A stretch of DNA of 64,000 nt from Roseateles terrae (GTDB lineage: Bacteria; Pseudomonadota; Gammaproteobacteria; Burkholderiales; Burkholderiaceae_C). Within the stretch, counting starts at the first letter, position 1. Each line of letters begins with the position of its first letter. The stretch spans positions 1 through 64,000 of the forward strand of contig NZ_JACHXO010000006.1 in assembly GCF_014192155.1 (NCBI RefSeq), written 5' to 3'. The notes beneath the pieces were generated by a model. That model ran no database searches and had not been told where the DNA came from. It was given only the letters and a program-made list of their open reading frames with translations. Shown piece after piece: positions 55,583 through 64,000 of this stretch. Both the position numbers and the translations under genes were made by a program.

Positions 55583-56383
55583 TCAGTCCTGTGTGGACGT
55601 CGGCGGCACCCAGGGCGCCGGCTGCTTGGCCAGGAAGGCCGCGAAGCCGTCGCGCGCTTCGTCGCCAGTGCGCACCCGGGCGATGGTCTGTGCCGTCAGC
55701 TCCCGCACCTGCGGCGTGATCGGCCCGACCTCCAGCTGCGCCATCAGACGCTTGATTTCGGCCTGGGCCTGTGGTCCGCCGGCCAGCAGCTCGGTGATGC
55801 AGGTCTGCACGGCGGCATCGAGCGCCTCGGCTTCGACGACCTGCTGCACCAGTCCGAGCTGCAGCGCTTCCTGGGCGCCGATGCGGCTGGCGGTGAGTGC
55901 CAGACGACGCGCCTGACGCGGTCCCACGGCATTGACCACATACGGGCCGATGACCGAAGGCAGGATGCCAAAGCGCGCCTCACTGACCGCAAACTGGGCC
56001 TTCGAGGACGCAATCGCCAGGTCGCAGGCCAGTGTCAAGCCCACCCCACCGCCCAGTGCCACCCCATGCACCTGTGCCAGCGTCGGTTTGGGGCAGCGCG
56101 CCAGCCCGTCCAGCATGGCGGCGAACTTGCGGGCGTCCGCAAGGTTCCAGTCCTGGGTGGCCTCGGCCGCCCGTTTCATCCACTGGATGTCGGCGCCGGC
56201 ACTGAACGCCTTGCCCTGGCCGCTCAGCACGATCACCCGCACGGCGGGATCCTGCCCCAGCTGGTCGAAGGCATCGGTGAGCTCGGCGATCATCGCCTCA
56301 TTGAAGGCGTTGAACACCTCCGGCCGGTTCATCAGCACCCGGGCGACGCCTCGGGCATCGGTTGTGATCTGCAATGTCTCCAC
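55583..56383 (-). CDS. Enoyl-CoA hydratase/isomerase family protein
   Basis: 266 residues. Crotonase fold: FSAGADIQWMKRAA (oxyanion hole), HGVALGGGVGLTLACDLAIAS, and FGILPSVIGPYVVNAVG. These stretches are closest to methylglutaconyl-CoA hydratase (LiuC) types, yet the linkage to paaH suggests action on phenylacetate intermediates; both remain possible. Cytoplasmic. It is divergent from the M13 peptidase gene. Confidence 0.88.
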   Translation of the reverse strand: METLQITTDARGVARVLMNRPEVFNAFNEAMIAELTDAFDQLGQDPAVRVIVLSGQGKAFSAGADIQWMKRAAEATQDWNLADARKFAAMLDGLARCPKPTLAQVHGVALGGGVGLTLACDLAIASSKAQFAVSEARFGILPSVIGPYVVNAVGPRQARRLALTASRIGAQEALQLGLVQQVVEAEALDAAVQTCITELLAGGPQAQAEIKRLMAQLEVGPITPQVRELTAQTIARVRTGDEARDGFAAFLAKQPAPWVPPTSTQD

Positions 56384-56576
56384 ACGGTCTCCTGGCTCTG
56401 CCGTGGGCGGGCGACGGTCTGCCGCAGCCCCGGCGGTCCTGTTTGGACGGGAGTATCGCAGTGCGCCGGGCGCCCTCCCCTGCGATTGCGGGATTCATGC
56501 CTTTTGGCAGGTCCTGACTTTTGACATAGGCTCAAAGTTCCGCCGGGCTTGCCCGCACTCCTTTCATGCGCTTGTG

Positions 56577-58595
56577 ATGAAAAAAGCCATCCGTCTGACC
56601 CTGCTGGCGACCGCGATGCAGTTCGCCGCCCTTGCCATGGCCGCCCCGCCGCAGTCGGGCCTGGACCTGTCCGGCGCGGACAAGACCGCCCGTCCGCAAG
56701 ATGACCTCTTCCGTGCTGCCAACGGCCACTGGCTGGCCCATACGGCGATCCCGAACGACAAGTCTTCGTTCGGCGCGTTCACCGTGCTGGCCGACATGAC
56801 CGACAAGCGCGTGCGCAGCATCGCCGAGGAACTGGCCGCCAAGAAGGCCAAGACCGGCAATGACCAGAAGGTCGGCGACTACTTCAAGTCCTTCCTGGAC
56901 ACCGCCGCCATCGACAAGGCGGGCCTCACGCCGGTGCGTCCGATGCTGGACAGCATCAACGCCATCCAGACCCGCGAACAGCTGGCCGCCTGGATGGGCA
57001 AGGCCAGCGGCGTGGTCAACACGCCGGTGGGCCTGGACATCGAAGCCGACTATGCCGAACCCGGCATCAACCGACTGCAGGCCGGACAAGCCGGACTGGG
57101 CCTGCCGGACCGCGACTACTACCTGAAGAAGGACGACGAGCGGCTGGCCAAGGCCCTGGGCGCCTATACCAACTACCTGCAGACGCTCGCCCGCCACGCC
57201 GGCCTGAAGGACCCGGCCGACGCCGCCCGCCGCGTGCTGGCGCTGGAGCGCAGCCTGGCGGAAGTGCAGTGGGACAAGGTCGACCTGCGTGAACCGACCA
57301 AGGTCTACAACCCGATGACGCCGGCCGAGCTGACCGAGAAGGCGCCGGGCTTCGAATGGAAGGGCTTCCTGGCCGCCGCCTCGGTGCCCGACCTCGACAA
57401 GCTGGTGGTCCTGGAGCCGAGCTATTTCACCGCCGTGGCCAAGCTGCTGGGCGAAGCCTCGCTGGACGACTGGAAGCTCTACCTGACCCTGCACACGCTG
57501 GACAACCATGCCGAGCTGCTGCCCAAGGCCTTCCGTGAAGCGCATTTCGCCTTCCACGGCCAGGCGCTGAGTGGCCTGAAGACCGAGCAGGCCCGCTGGC
57601 AGAAGGGCGTGGACCAGGTCAATGGCGCGCTGGGCGAAGCCGTGGGCCAGGAGTATGTGAAGCGCTACTTCCCTGCGGCGGACAAGGCCCGCATGCTGGC
57701 GCTGGTGAACAACCTGCTGGCCGCGTACAAGGACTCGATCGACGGCCTGAGCTGGATGACGCCCGCCACCAAGGCGCAGGCGCAGGACAAGCTGTCCAAG
57801 TACATGATCAAGATCGCCTACCCGGACACCTGGCGTGATTACGGCAAGCTGGAAGTGCGCGCCGGCGATGCGCTGGGCAACGACATCCGCGCCTCGCAGT
57901 TTGAATGGCAGCGCAAGGCCGCAATGGCCAGCAAGCCGGTGGATCGCCGAGACTGGCTGATGACGCCGCAGACGGTCAATGCCTACTACAACCCCACGAT
58001 GAACGAGATCGTGTTCCCGGCCGCCATCCTGCAGCCGCCCTTCTTCAGCCCGAAGGCGGACGATGCGGTGAACTACGGAGCCATCGGCGCGGTGATCGGT
58101 CACGAGATCAGCCACGGCTTCGATGACCAGGGCAGCCAGTTCGACGGCAACGGCGCGCTGCGCAACTGGTGGACCGATGAAGACCGCAAGGCCTTCGACG
58201 CCATCGGCGCCCGCCTCGTGGCCCAATATGACGGCTACGAGCCGATCCCGGGCAAGCATGTGAACGGCAAGCTGACGCTGGGTGAGAACATCGCCGACCT
58301 GTCCGGCCTGCAGATCGCCTACAAGGCTTACCTGCGCTCGCTGGGCGGCAAGCCGTCGCCGGTGATCGACGGCTACACCGGCGAGCAGCGCTTCTTCATG
58401 GGCTGGGCGCAGGCCTGGCGTCAGAAGACGCGTGAAGAGCGCGAGCTGACGCTGCTGACGGTGGACCCGCACTCGCCGCCGGCCTTCCGCGCCAACGGCG
58501 CCGCGGTCAACCATGACGGCTTCCATGAAGCCTTCAAGACCCGCGAAGGCGACAAGATGTACAAGGCGCCGCAGGACCGCATCCGCATCTGGTGA
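56577..58595 (+). CDS. M13-family zinc metallopeptidase (neprilysin/PepO-like)
   Basis: 672 residues with a signal peptide (MKKAIRLTLLATAMQFAALAMAAP), so exported. The zinc motif HEISH in VIGHEISHGFDDQG, third ligand Glu in GENIADLSG, and NAYYNPTMNEIVFPAAIL, the substrate-binding Asn-Ala-Tyr-type motif, are intact. The frame is open far upstream, but MKKAIR is the signal-peptide start. Cleaves small peptides in the periplasm (family knowledge). Confidence 0.94.
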   Translation: MKKAIRLTLLATAMQFAALAMAAPPQSGLDLSGADKTARPQDDLFRAANGHWLAHTAIPNDKSSFGAFTVLADMTDKRVRSIAEELAAKKAKTGNDQKVGDYFKSFLDTAAIDKAGLTPVRPMLDSINAIQTREQLAAWMGKASGVVNTPVGLDIEADYAEPGINRLQAGQAGLGLPDRDYYLKKDDERLAKALGAYTNYLQTLARHAGLKDPADAARRVLALERSLAEVQWDKVDLREPTKVYNPMTPAELTEKAPGFEWKGFLAAASVPDLDKLVVLEPSYFTAVAKLLGEASLDDWKLYLTLHTLDNHAELLPKAFREAHFAFHGQALSGLKTEQARWQKGVDQVNGALGEAVGQEYVKRYFPAADKARMLALVNNLLAAYKDSIDGLSWMTPATKAQAQDKLSKYMIKIAYPDTWRDYGKLEVRAGDALGNDIRASQFEWQRKAAMASKPVDRRDWLMTPQTVNAYYNPTMNEIVFPAAILQPPFFSPKADDAVNYGAIGAVIGHEISHGFDDQGSQFDGNGALRNWWTDEDRKAFDAIGARLVAQYDGYEPIPGKHVNGKLTLGENIADLSGLQIAYKAYLRSLGGKPSPVIDGYTGEQRFFMGWAQAWRQKTREERELTLLTVDPHSPPAFRANGAAVNHDGFHEAFKTREGDKMYKAPQDRIRIW

Positions 58596-58681
58596 TCCTT
58601 TGATGGACGGGTCGATCGATTGATCCCTGGCCCGACGCCTGCGCACCCGCGCAGGTCCGGGGCCTGACGACCCTGCAAAAG

Positions 58682-58727
58682 AACGGGGCCTCGACATCCG
58701 GTTGGATGCGAGGCCCCGTTGGTTTTT
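58682..58727. terminator. Intrinsic terminator between M13 peptidase and GH1 genes
   Basis: AACGGGGCCTCG (58682-58693) pairs with CGAGGCCCCGTT (58709-58720), with an inner CATCC/GGATG stem, then GG and TTTTT on the plus strand. On the minus strand TTCTTTT follows, so it may serve both convergent genes. Confidence 0.88.
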
Positions 58728-58808
58728 CAGCAGGCGCAGAGGGTGGGTACACCACTCCGCTCGCTGATATCGATGCCGGCGCTCAGTGGTGGCGCTCAGC
58801 GCTCCCTA

Positions 58809-60197
58809 TCACGGCTGACGATACTGCTGGATGACGTTCCTGTACCAGTGCGCACTGTCCTTGGCCAGCCGCTGCTGCGTCGCGTAGTCGACGTGGAAAA
58901 GGCCGAAGCGCTTCTGGTAGCCGGAGTTCCACTCGAAGTTGTCGAGCAGGCTCCAGTAGAAGTAGCCGCGGACATCCGCTCCCAGTGCCACCGCCTGCGA
59001 CAAGGCCGACAGATGGCTGCGCAAATAGGCAATGCGTTCCTGGTCCGGCACCGCGCCATCGACCACCGAGTCGGCATTGGCCATGCCGTTTTCGGTGATG
59101 TAGAGCGGCGGCGGGGTGTACTCGCGAGTGATGCGCAGCAGATGCTGCGTCAACGCCTGCGGGTAGATCTCCCAGCCCATGTCGGTGAAGCCCAGTTCCC
59201 CTGGCGGCGTCAGACCCGGCTGCTGGGTGCTGATGAAGCTGCGGGTGTAGAAGTTCACGCCCAGGAAGTCCAGCGGTTGCTGGATCAAGGCGAGGTCTCC
59301 CGACTGGATCTTCGGTGCGTCGGCGCCCAGGTACTCGATCACATCGGCCGGATACTGGCCGCGGAAGACCGGGTCCATGTACCAGCGGGTGCTGAGTCCG
59401 TCGTCAATGCGCGCGGCACGGCGGTCGGCCTCCAGCAGCGGCTCGGCCGGGAAGGACGGGGTGAAGTTGAGCACGATGCCCAGCTCGGCCTTCGACCCCA
59501 CCGCCCGCATCGCCTGGATGGCCGCACCGTGGGCCATCAGCAGGTGGTGCGACACCTGCGCCGCTTCCGCCCGGCTCGTGTGGCCGGGCGCAAATTGCGC
59601 GGTCTCATAACCGAGCGTCGCCGAGCACCACGGCTCATTGAGCGTGGCGATGCTGCCGAGACGGTCCCCGAAGCGGCGGGCCACCTCGGCGGCATAGTCG
59701 GCGAACAGCGGCACCACATCCCGCGACAGCCAGCCGCCGATGCCGTCGTCCAGCGCCTGCGGCAGGTCCCAGTGATAGAGCGTCGCATGCGGACGGATGC
59801 CCGCTTCCAGCAGTTTGTCGATCAGCCGGTCGTAGAACGCAAAGCCTGCTTCATTCCAGGCGCCACGGCCTTGCGCCTGCACGCGCGGCCAGGCGAAGGA
59901 GAAGCGGTAGGCGTCCAGGCCCAGCCACTTCATCAGGTCCACATCCTCGCCGTAGCGGTGATAGTGGTCGCAGGCGATGTCGATGTTGGAGCCGTCCTTG
60001 ATGCGGCCCGGCTGGGCGCAGAAACGGTCCCAGATCGACTCGCCCTTGCCGTCCTCGCGGGCGGCACCCTCGATCTGCGCGGCGCTGGTGGCCGAGCCCC
60101 ATTGGAAACCGCTGGGCAAGGTGGCGATCAGGTCGCGAATGAGGGCGGTGTCGGCCGCAGGCGTGGCGTCGGAAGGCTGCATGGTCTTTCTGTTCAT
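58809..60197 (-). CDS. GH1 beta-glucosidase
   Basis: 462 residues. Glycoside hydrolase family 1: substrate site FQWGSATSAAQIEGA, acid/base glutamate in ATLNEPWCSA, nucleophile glutamate in PLYITENGMA and the late YFYWSLLDNFEW. No signal peptide, so it hydrolyses imported beta-glucosides in the cytoplasm. Start at MNRKTMQPSD is a judgement (MPLPALD upstream and MQPSD are alternatives). It follows the TonB-dependent receptor by 104 bases and is likely co-regulated. Confidence 0.93.
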   Translation of the reverse strand: MNRKTMQPSDATPAADTALIRDLIATLPSGFQWGSATSAAQIEGAAREDGKGESIWDRFCAQPGRIKDGSNIDIACDHYHRYGEDVDLMKWLGLDAYRFSFAWPRVQAQGRGAWNEAGFAFYDRLIDKLLEAGIRPHATLYHWDLPQALDDGIGGWLSRDVVPLFADYAAEVARRFGDRLGSIATLNEPWCSATLGYETAQFAPGHTSRAEAAQVSHHLLMAHGAAIQAMRAVGSKAELGIVLNFTPSFPAEPLLEADRRAARIDDGLSTRWYMDPVFRGQYPADVIEYLGADAPKIQSGDLALIQQPLDFLGVNFYTRSFISTQQPGLTPPGELGFTDMGWEIYPQALTQHLLRITREYTPPPLYITENGMANADSVVDGAVPDQERIAYLRSHLSALSQAVALGADVRGYFYWSLLDNFEWNSGYQKRFGLFHVDYATQQRLAKDSAHWYRNVIQQYRQP

Positions 60198-60301
60198 GGC
60201 GGAATCAAGGGCAGGGAGCGGCACGGCCCGCCATCGCCGAAGCGACCGGCGGTGCAGTGCAGAGAAACGATGTCGGACCGGGCGCTCCCATCACCTGCCC
60301 G

Positions 60302-62776
60302 TCAGAAGTTGTAGCCCGCGTTCAGGCCGAAGGTGCGCGGTGCGGCGTATTGCGCCGTCCAGATCGCGCTGGCGTAGCTGCCGGAGCTGCCCGCGCTGGT
60401 CTTGATCTTTTCGTCGCCCACATTGCGGACGTAGAGATCGGCATACCAGTTGCGCTTGGAGCTGTAGCGGACCGCGACGTCCGCCGTCGAGTAGGCCTTC
60501 TGGCGATCGCCGTCCCCGAGGTTGAACACCGACAGCCAGTTGGCGCTCTGGTAGTGATAGCTGATGCGCGGAGCGACGGAATCCCCGTTGGAGAGCGGGA
60601 AGTTGTGCTCGTACATCAGCTGCAGCGACACCTTCGGCGCGTGGGGCAGTTCGTTGCCGGTCACGTCCAGGCAGTTGCCGGTCAGCGTGGTGCAGGCGGG
60701 CAGCGCATAGTCGTTGGACGACGCCACCAGGGCACCCAGCTTCGTCTTGGTGTAGCTGGCGCTGAGCTGCAGCCGGTCGTCCGGCGTGATCAGGTAGGCC
60801 GCTTCCACTTCCACGCCTGACACTTTCGCGCCCTCGGCGTTGCTGTAGGCGAATTGGCGGTTGCCGTTGACGATGACCGGTGCGCTGAACTGGAAGTCCT
60901 TGAACTTCATGTGATAGACGCTGGCATTGAAGGTCATGCGTCCGTCCAGCAGCGTGGACTTGTAGCCGGCTTCGTAGTTGGTCAGCGTTTCCGGACCGTA
61001 GGCCAGGCCGCCGTCACCCGTGCCGCCGGACTTGTAGCCGGTGGAGACGCTGGCGTAGACCATCGTGGTCTTGCTCAGGTCATAGGCGGCGCGGGCCAGC
61101 CAGGTGGTCTTGTTGCCGGTGTAGTGCGCGTCGTTGATGTTGCCGGCGGTATAGCCGTTGGCCGGATCGGTCGGGTCCACCGACGGATTCAGCGGAATCT
61201 GCGGCGCCGTGGCGACGTTCGCCCAGGTCCAGCCCCGGCCGCCCTTGTTCTTGCGGTCGTCGTGGGTGTAGCGCAGGCCGCCGGTCACATGGAAGGCGTC
61301 GGACAGATTCCAGGTCGCCTGGCCGAAGGCGGCGGAGGAATCCACCGTTTCCTTGGGCTGGATGAAGGAGCCCTGCCAATTCACGGTGCCCTGCTGGGTG
61401 CCGTTCATGATCGGGATGTCGAAGCGGATGCCGTTGTCTTCCGCCGCGTAGTACAGGCCCAGCACCCAGTCGATGGTCTGACGCTCATTGCTTTGCAGCG
61501 TCACTTCATGGCTGTGGCTGGTGTACTTGCTCCACACGGTGTTGTCGGCCTGATACGTGGCGCCGGTGGTGAAGCTGGTGGGCACGTTGACGCCCAGATC
61601 CTGGTCGTAGGTGCCCGATCCCTTGAAGTGGGTGTAGCCCGCCACGTAGGCCAGAGACATGCCGCCCATGTCGTACTCGAGACGGCTGCGGATGGAGGTC
61701 GAATCACGCTTGAGCGACGGGGCGGTGTCGATCAGGGCGGACCAGAACTTCTCGCCTTCGCGCGGCGTCTGCATCAGGCTCATCGAGGGCGTGCCGCGGT
61801 CGGCGAACTGCTCGAGAGAGATGTCCCAGCGCAGCTTGTCGCTGGGCTTGATCAGGAAGCTCAGACGGGCGGCCGTCTGGTCCTGGGCGTTGTACTTGTC
61901 GCCGCTCTGGACGAACAGGTTGGGATTGATCGGCTGGAAGCCGACGTCCTTGCCACCGCCCGCGACATAAGCGTCGTAGGCGGCCCGTTGCGAGGCCAGC
62001 GAGACGTTCGGCGCACGCTGATAGGAGACGTAGCCGTCATGCTGCTCATGGGCAAAGGCGACCCGTGCGGCGATGGTGTCGCCCAGCGGAATGTTGACCG
62101 CGCCCTTGATGCCCATGCGGGCGTAGTTGCCGACCCCGCCTTCGATATAACCGGAGGTGTCACGCAGCACCGGCTTGGCGGTCTTCATGTTGATGGCGCC
62201 GACGGTGGAGTTGCGGCCCCACAGCGTGCCCTGTGGGCCGCGCAGCACTTCGATGCCATCGAGGTCGAAGAGCATGGTCGCGGCGCCTTCGGGACGCGGC
62301 GCAAACACGCCGTCCACGAACAGCGCGACTTCCGGGTCGGCATATTCGGTCTTGGCGCTGTCGTTGCCGATGCCGCGCAGCGTGATGCTCACGATGCCGT
62401 GGTCGCCCTGACCGGTGCCCTGCATGCTGGGCACCAGATTGAAGACGTCCAGCATGCTCTTCACATGGTTGTCGTCCAGGGTCTGGGAATTGATGGCGGT
62501 CACCGAGACCGGCGTCTTCTGCAGCGAGGTGCTGCGCTTGGTGGCGGTCACCAGCACCTGGGGCAGGGCCTGCTTGCCGTCAGCCGTGGTGGTGGCATTG
62601 GCGCCTGCACTGCCCTGCGGGGCGGAATCCTGCGGTGCGGCCTGGGCGACAGTCTGTGAGGCCGGTGTGTCGGGCGCCTGTTGCGCCTGCACGGCGCCGG
62701 CGATCAAGGCCAGCACGGCGAATTGGACGGGTGTGACCAGCCCGATGGCGGGTCGGCGGGACGAAGCTGAAGTCAT
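60302..62776 (-). CDS. TonB-dependent outer-membrane receptor
   Basis: 824 residues with a signal peptide (LIAGAVQAQ near residue 32). The plug domain begins QVLVTATKRSTSLQKTPVSVTAI, and has LRGPQGTLWGRNSTVGAINM; the 22-strand barrel ends in RTFGLNAGYNF with a terminal Phe. It resembles receptors from carbohydrate-utilisation loci rather than siderophore receptors, and the neighbouring GH1 gene supports a glucoside ligand (inference). AGGAGA precedes ATG 62776. Two LacI-type palindromes lie 70-115 bases upstream. Confidence 0.93.
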   Translation of the reverse strand: MTSASSRRPAIGLVTPVQFAVLALIAGAVQAQQAPDTPASQTVAQAAPQDSAPQGSAGANATTTADGKQALPQVLVTATKRSTSLQKTPVSVTAINSQTLDDNHVKSMLDVFNLVPSMQGTGQGDHGIVSITLRGIGNDSAKTEYADPEVALFVDGVFAPRPEGAATMLFDLDGIEVLRGPQGTLWGRNSTVGAINMKTAKPVLRDTSGYIEGGVGNYARMGIKGAVNIPLGDTIAARVAFAHEQHDGYVSYQRAPNVSLASQRAAYDAYVAGGGKDVGFQPINPNLFVQSGDKYNAQDQTAARLSFLIKPSDKLRWDISLEQFADRGTPSMSLMQTPREGEKFWSALIDTAPSLKRDSTSIRSRLEYDMGGMSLAYVAGYTHFKGSGTYDQDLGVNVPTSFTTGATYQADNTVWSKYTSHSHEVTLQSNERQTIDWVLGLYYAAEDNGIRFDIPIMNGTQQGTVNWQGSFIQPKETVDSSAAFGQATWNLSDAFHVTGGLRYTHDDRKNKGGRGWTWANVATAPQIPLNPSVDPTDPANGYTAGNINDAHYTGNKTTWLARAAYDLSKTTMVYASVSTGYKSGGTGDGGLAYGPETLTNYEAGYKSTLLDGRMTFNASVYHMKFKDFQFSAPVIVNGNRQFAYSNAEGAKVSGVEVEAAYLITPDDRLQLSASYTKTKLGALVASSNDYALPACTTLTGNCLDVTGNELPHAPKVSLQLMYEHNFPLSNGDSVAPRISYHYQSANWLSVFNLGDGDRQKAYSTADVAVRYSSKRNWYADLYVRNVGDEKIKTSAGSSGSYASAIWTAQYAAPRTFGLNAGYNF

Positions 62777-62847
62777 GTTGTCTCCTGGGTGGCTCTGAAA
62801 GCTCTTCAAAAATTTGTTCTTGTCGTTTGCAGCCATCCTAGGCAATC

Positions 62848-62865
62848 GTTGACAACGTTGTCAAC
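62848..62865. promoter_or_regulatory. LacI-type operator, perfect palindrome
   Basis: GTTGACAACGTTGTCAAC is an 18-base perfect palindrome with a central CG, typical of LacI/GalR-family sites. It lies between the divergent receptor and halogenase-family genes. No LacI gene is in the window. Confidence 0.75.
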
Positions 62866-62871
62866 GGCTGG

Positions 62872-62889
62872 ATTGACACCGTTGTCATT
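62872..62889. promoter_or_regulatory. Second LacI-type operator, imperfect
   Basis: ATTGACACCGTTGTCATT, centred 24 bases from the first site (just over two helical turns), with one central mismatch. The pair would allow cooperative binding over the divergent promoters. Confidence 0.6.
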
Positions 62890-63015
62890 TCGGGCACTAT
62901 CATTTACCCGTAGTGGACCCCATGCTCCCAGAGAGGCCGCAGAGCCGATGGACACAGGGCTGCCGCGAGACTGATGCCTTTGCACAACACAGCACAAACA
63001 CGGAGACACAACGGC

Positions 63016-64000
63016 ATGAAGGCGATTGAAGACATTCTCATCGTGGGCGGAGGCACTGCCGGCTGGCTGACCGCCGCCTTCCTGGCGCAGCAGTTGGGAA
63101 CGGCGCACGGCGGGGTGCGCATCACCCTGGTGGAGTCGAGTGACATTGGCATCATCGGCGTGGGCGAAGGCACCTTCCCCTCGATCCGGGGGACCCTGTC
63201 CGCCATTGGCATTTCCGAATCGCGTTTCCTGCAGGCGTGCTCCGCCACCTTCAAGCAGGGCATTCGATTCAATGACTGGGTACGGCCTCCGGTGGATCAG
63301 CGCGGTGCCGGTGAATCAGGCCCCGACCATTACTTCCATCCCTTCAGCCTGCCCAGCCAGCGCCCCGGTGCGCCGGAATTGCTGCCGTACTGGTTGATGG
63401 GGGACGCAGGGCCGGACCGCGCCTTTGCCGAAGCGGTGACACTGCAGAAGGCGGTGGTGGATGCGAGACACGGCCCCAAGCGCGCCACCGACGGCGACTT
63501 CATGGGCGCCCTCAACTACGCCTATCACTTCGACGCCGGCCGATTCGCCGCGCTGCTGGCGGAACAGGCGCAGTCGCTGGGTGTGAAGCGGGTGATTGCG
63601 ACGGTGGATCAGGTGGAGCTCGATGAGCAGGGCGCGATCGCCGGCGTTGTCACGCGTGAGGCCGGCGCGCTGCGTGCGGGTCTTTACGTCGATTGCAGCG
63701 GCTTTCATGCACGATTGATCGGCCAGGCGCTGGGCGCGCCCTTCACTTCGCTGAACGACACGCTGTTTGTGGACCGGGCCCTTGCCATGCAGGTGCCCTA
63801 CGACCGGCCGGACACGCCGATTGCCTCCTGCACCCTGTCCACTGCGCAGCGCAATGGCTGGATCTGGGACATCGGACTGCAGGAGCGTCGCGGCATCGGC
63901 CACGTCTACAGCAGCCGCCACACCGACGACGAACAGGCCGAGCGTGAGCTGCGGCACTACATCGGCCCCGCCGCGGATGCACTGAGCCCCCGCAAGCTCA
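63016..64000 (+). CDS. Tryptophan-halogenase-family flavoprotein, cut by the window end
   Basis: Partial: 328 residues up to the right edge; family members have about 500. FAD site ILIVGGGTAGWLTA, the conserved lysine in SATFKQGIRF (catalytic Lys of flavin halogenases) and the W-x-W-x-I motif in NGWIWDIGL are visible. Real halogenases have Pro after this Ile; here it is Gly. Proteins of this type sit in many TonB-receptor sugar loci, where halogenation is not proven. Divergent from the receptor, sharing the LacI-type operators. Confidence 0.85.
   Translation, partial: MKAIEDILIVGGGTAGWLTAAFLAQQLGTAHGGVRITLVESSDIGIIGVGEGTFPSIRGTLSAIGISESRFLQACSATFKQGIRFNDWVRPPVDQRGAGESGPDHYFHPFSLPSQRPGAPELLPYWLMGDAGPDRAFAEAVTLQKAVVDARHGPKRATDGDFMGALNYAYHFDAGRFAALLAEQAQSLGVKRVIATVDQVELDEQGAIAGVVTREAGALRAGLYVDCSGFHARLIGQALGAPFTSLNDTLFVDRALAMQVPYDRPDTPIASCTLSTAQRNGWIWDIGLQERRGIGHVYSSRHTDDEQAERELRHYIGPAADALSPRKL

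Noticed and set aside
56532..58697. 721-residue minus-strand frame across the M13 peptidase
   Set aside because: Mirror of a gene with an intact zinc site and signal peptide.

Overview
The window is high-GC DNA from a betaproteobacterium, most likely order Burkholderiales (Roseateles/Mitsuaria/Leptothrix/Rubrivivax neighbourhood). This is an inference from the run lipA-lipB-ybeD-dat-dacA, the DUF1840 protein, the OmpC-type porin, the ruvAB and phoH-ybeY blocks, and an rRNA leader of the comamonad type. No 16S sequence lies inside the window.

Layout. At 0-4.2 kb, an rRNA operon promoter and leader point out of the left edge, next to PTS genes (ptsI, then ptsH and a mannose-type EIIA) that are split by an opposite-strand OlsB-like acyltransferase gene. 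At 4.2-9.4 kb there are a lipoprotein, a CaiB/BaiF CoA-transferase, an alpha/beta hydrolase, a degenerate hybrid-kinase-like protein and a TlpA-type thioredoxin. At 9.6-19.5 kb there is a complete MdtABC-type RND efflux operon with its outer-membrane lipoprotein.

At 19.5-27.2 kb lies the accessory region, a chromosomal integron. It has a full-length IntI integrase (26142-27206), an attI-like core, several attC sites of varying quality and at least seven cassette genes, most of them unknown. Distinctive points are: (i) a perfect LexA box (CTGT-N8-ACAG) between intI and the array, overlapping possible promoters for both; (ii) a 28-codon reading frame running across attI into the first cassette; (iii) an IS3-family element with a 4-bp target duplication inserted inside an attC; (iv) a cassette gene with a HEPN-like R-x4-H motif; (v) a relic of a second intI inside the array; (vi) a small tyrosine recombinase gene. 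This is the part most likely to hold undescribed biology.

At 27.9-45.2 kb there is core housekeeping: lipoate synthesis (lipA, lipB), ybeD, a D-amino-acid transaminase, a PBP5-type carboxypeptidase, a 2Fe-2S protein, VanZ, hemJ and hemB (with a probable small RNA between them), a CorA-like transporter, ybeY, a phoH with a histone-H1-like tail, a two-component pair, and ruvAB. At 45.2-51.2 kb there are a porin, a histidine phosphatase, DUF1840, and a translationally coupled pair of c-di-GMP proteins (HD-GYP and PAS-GGDEF-EAL). At 51.3-56.4 kb there is a catabolic cluster (thiolase, IclR regulator, 3-hydroxyacyl-CoA dehydrogenase, enoyl-CoA hydratase). At 56.6-64 kb there are an M13 metallopeptidase and a beta-glucoside uptake locus (GH1 glucosidase, TonB-dependent receptor, divergent tryptophan-halogenase-family gene) with two LacI-type palindromes in the shared promoter region.

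All calls come from reading the sequence and translated frames. No database search was run, and start codons are judgement calls where stated.
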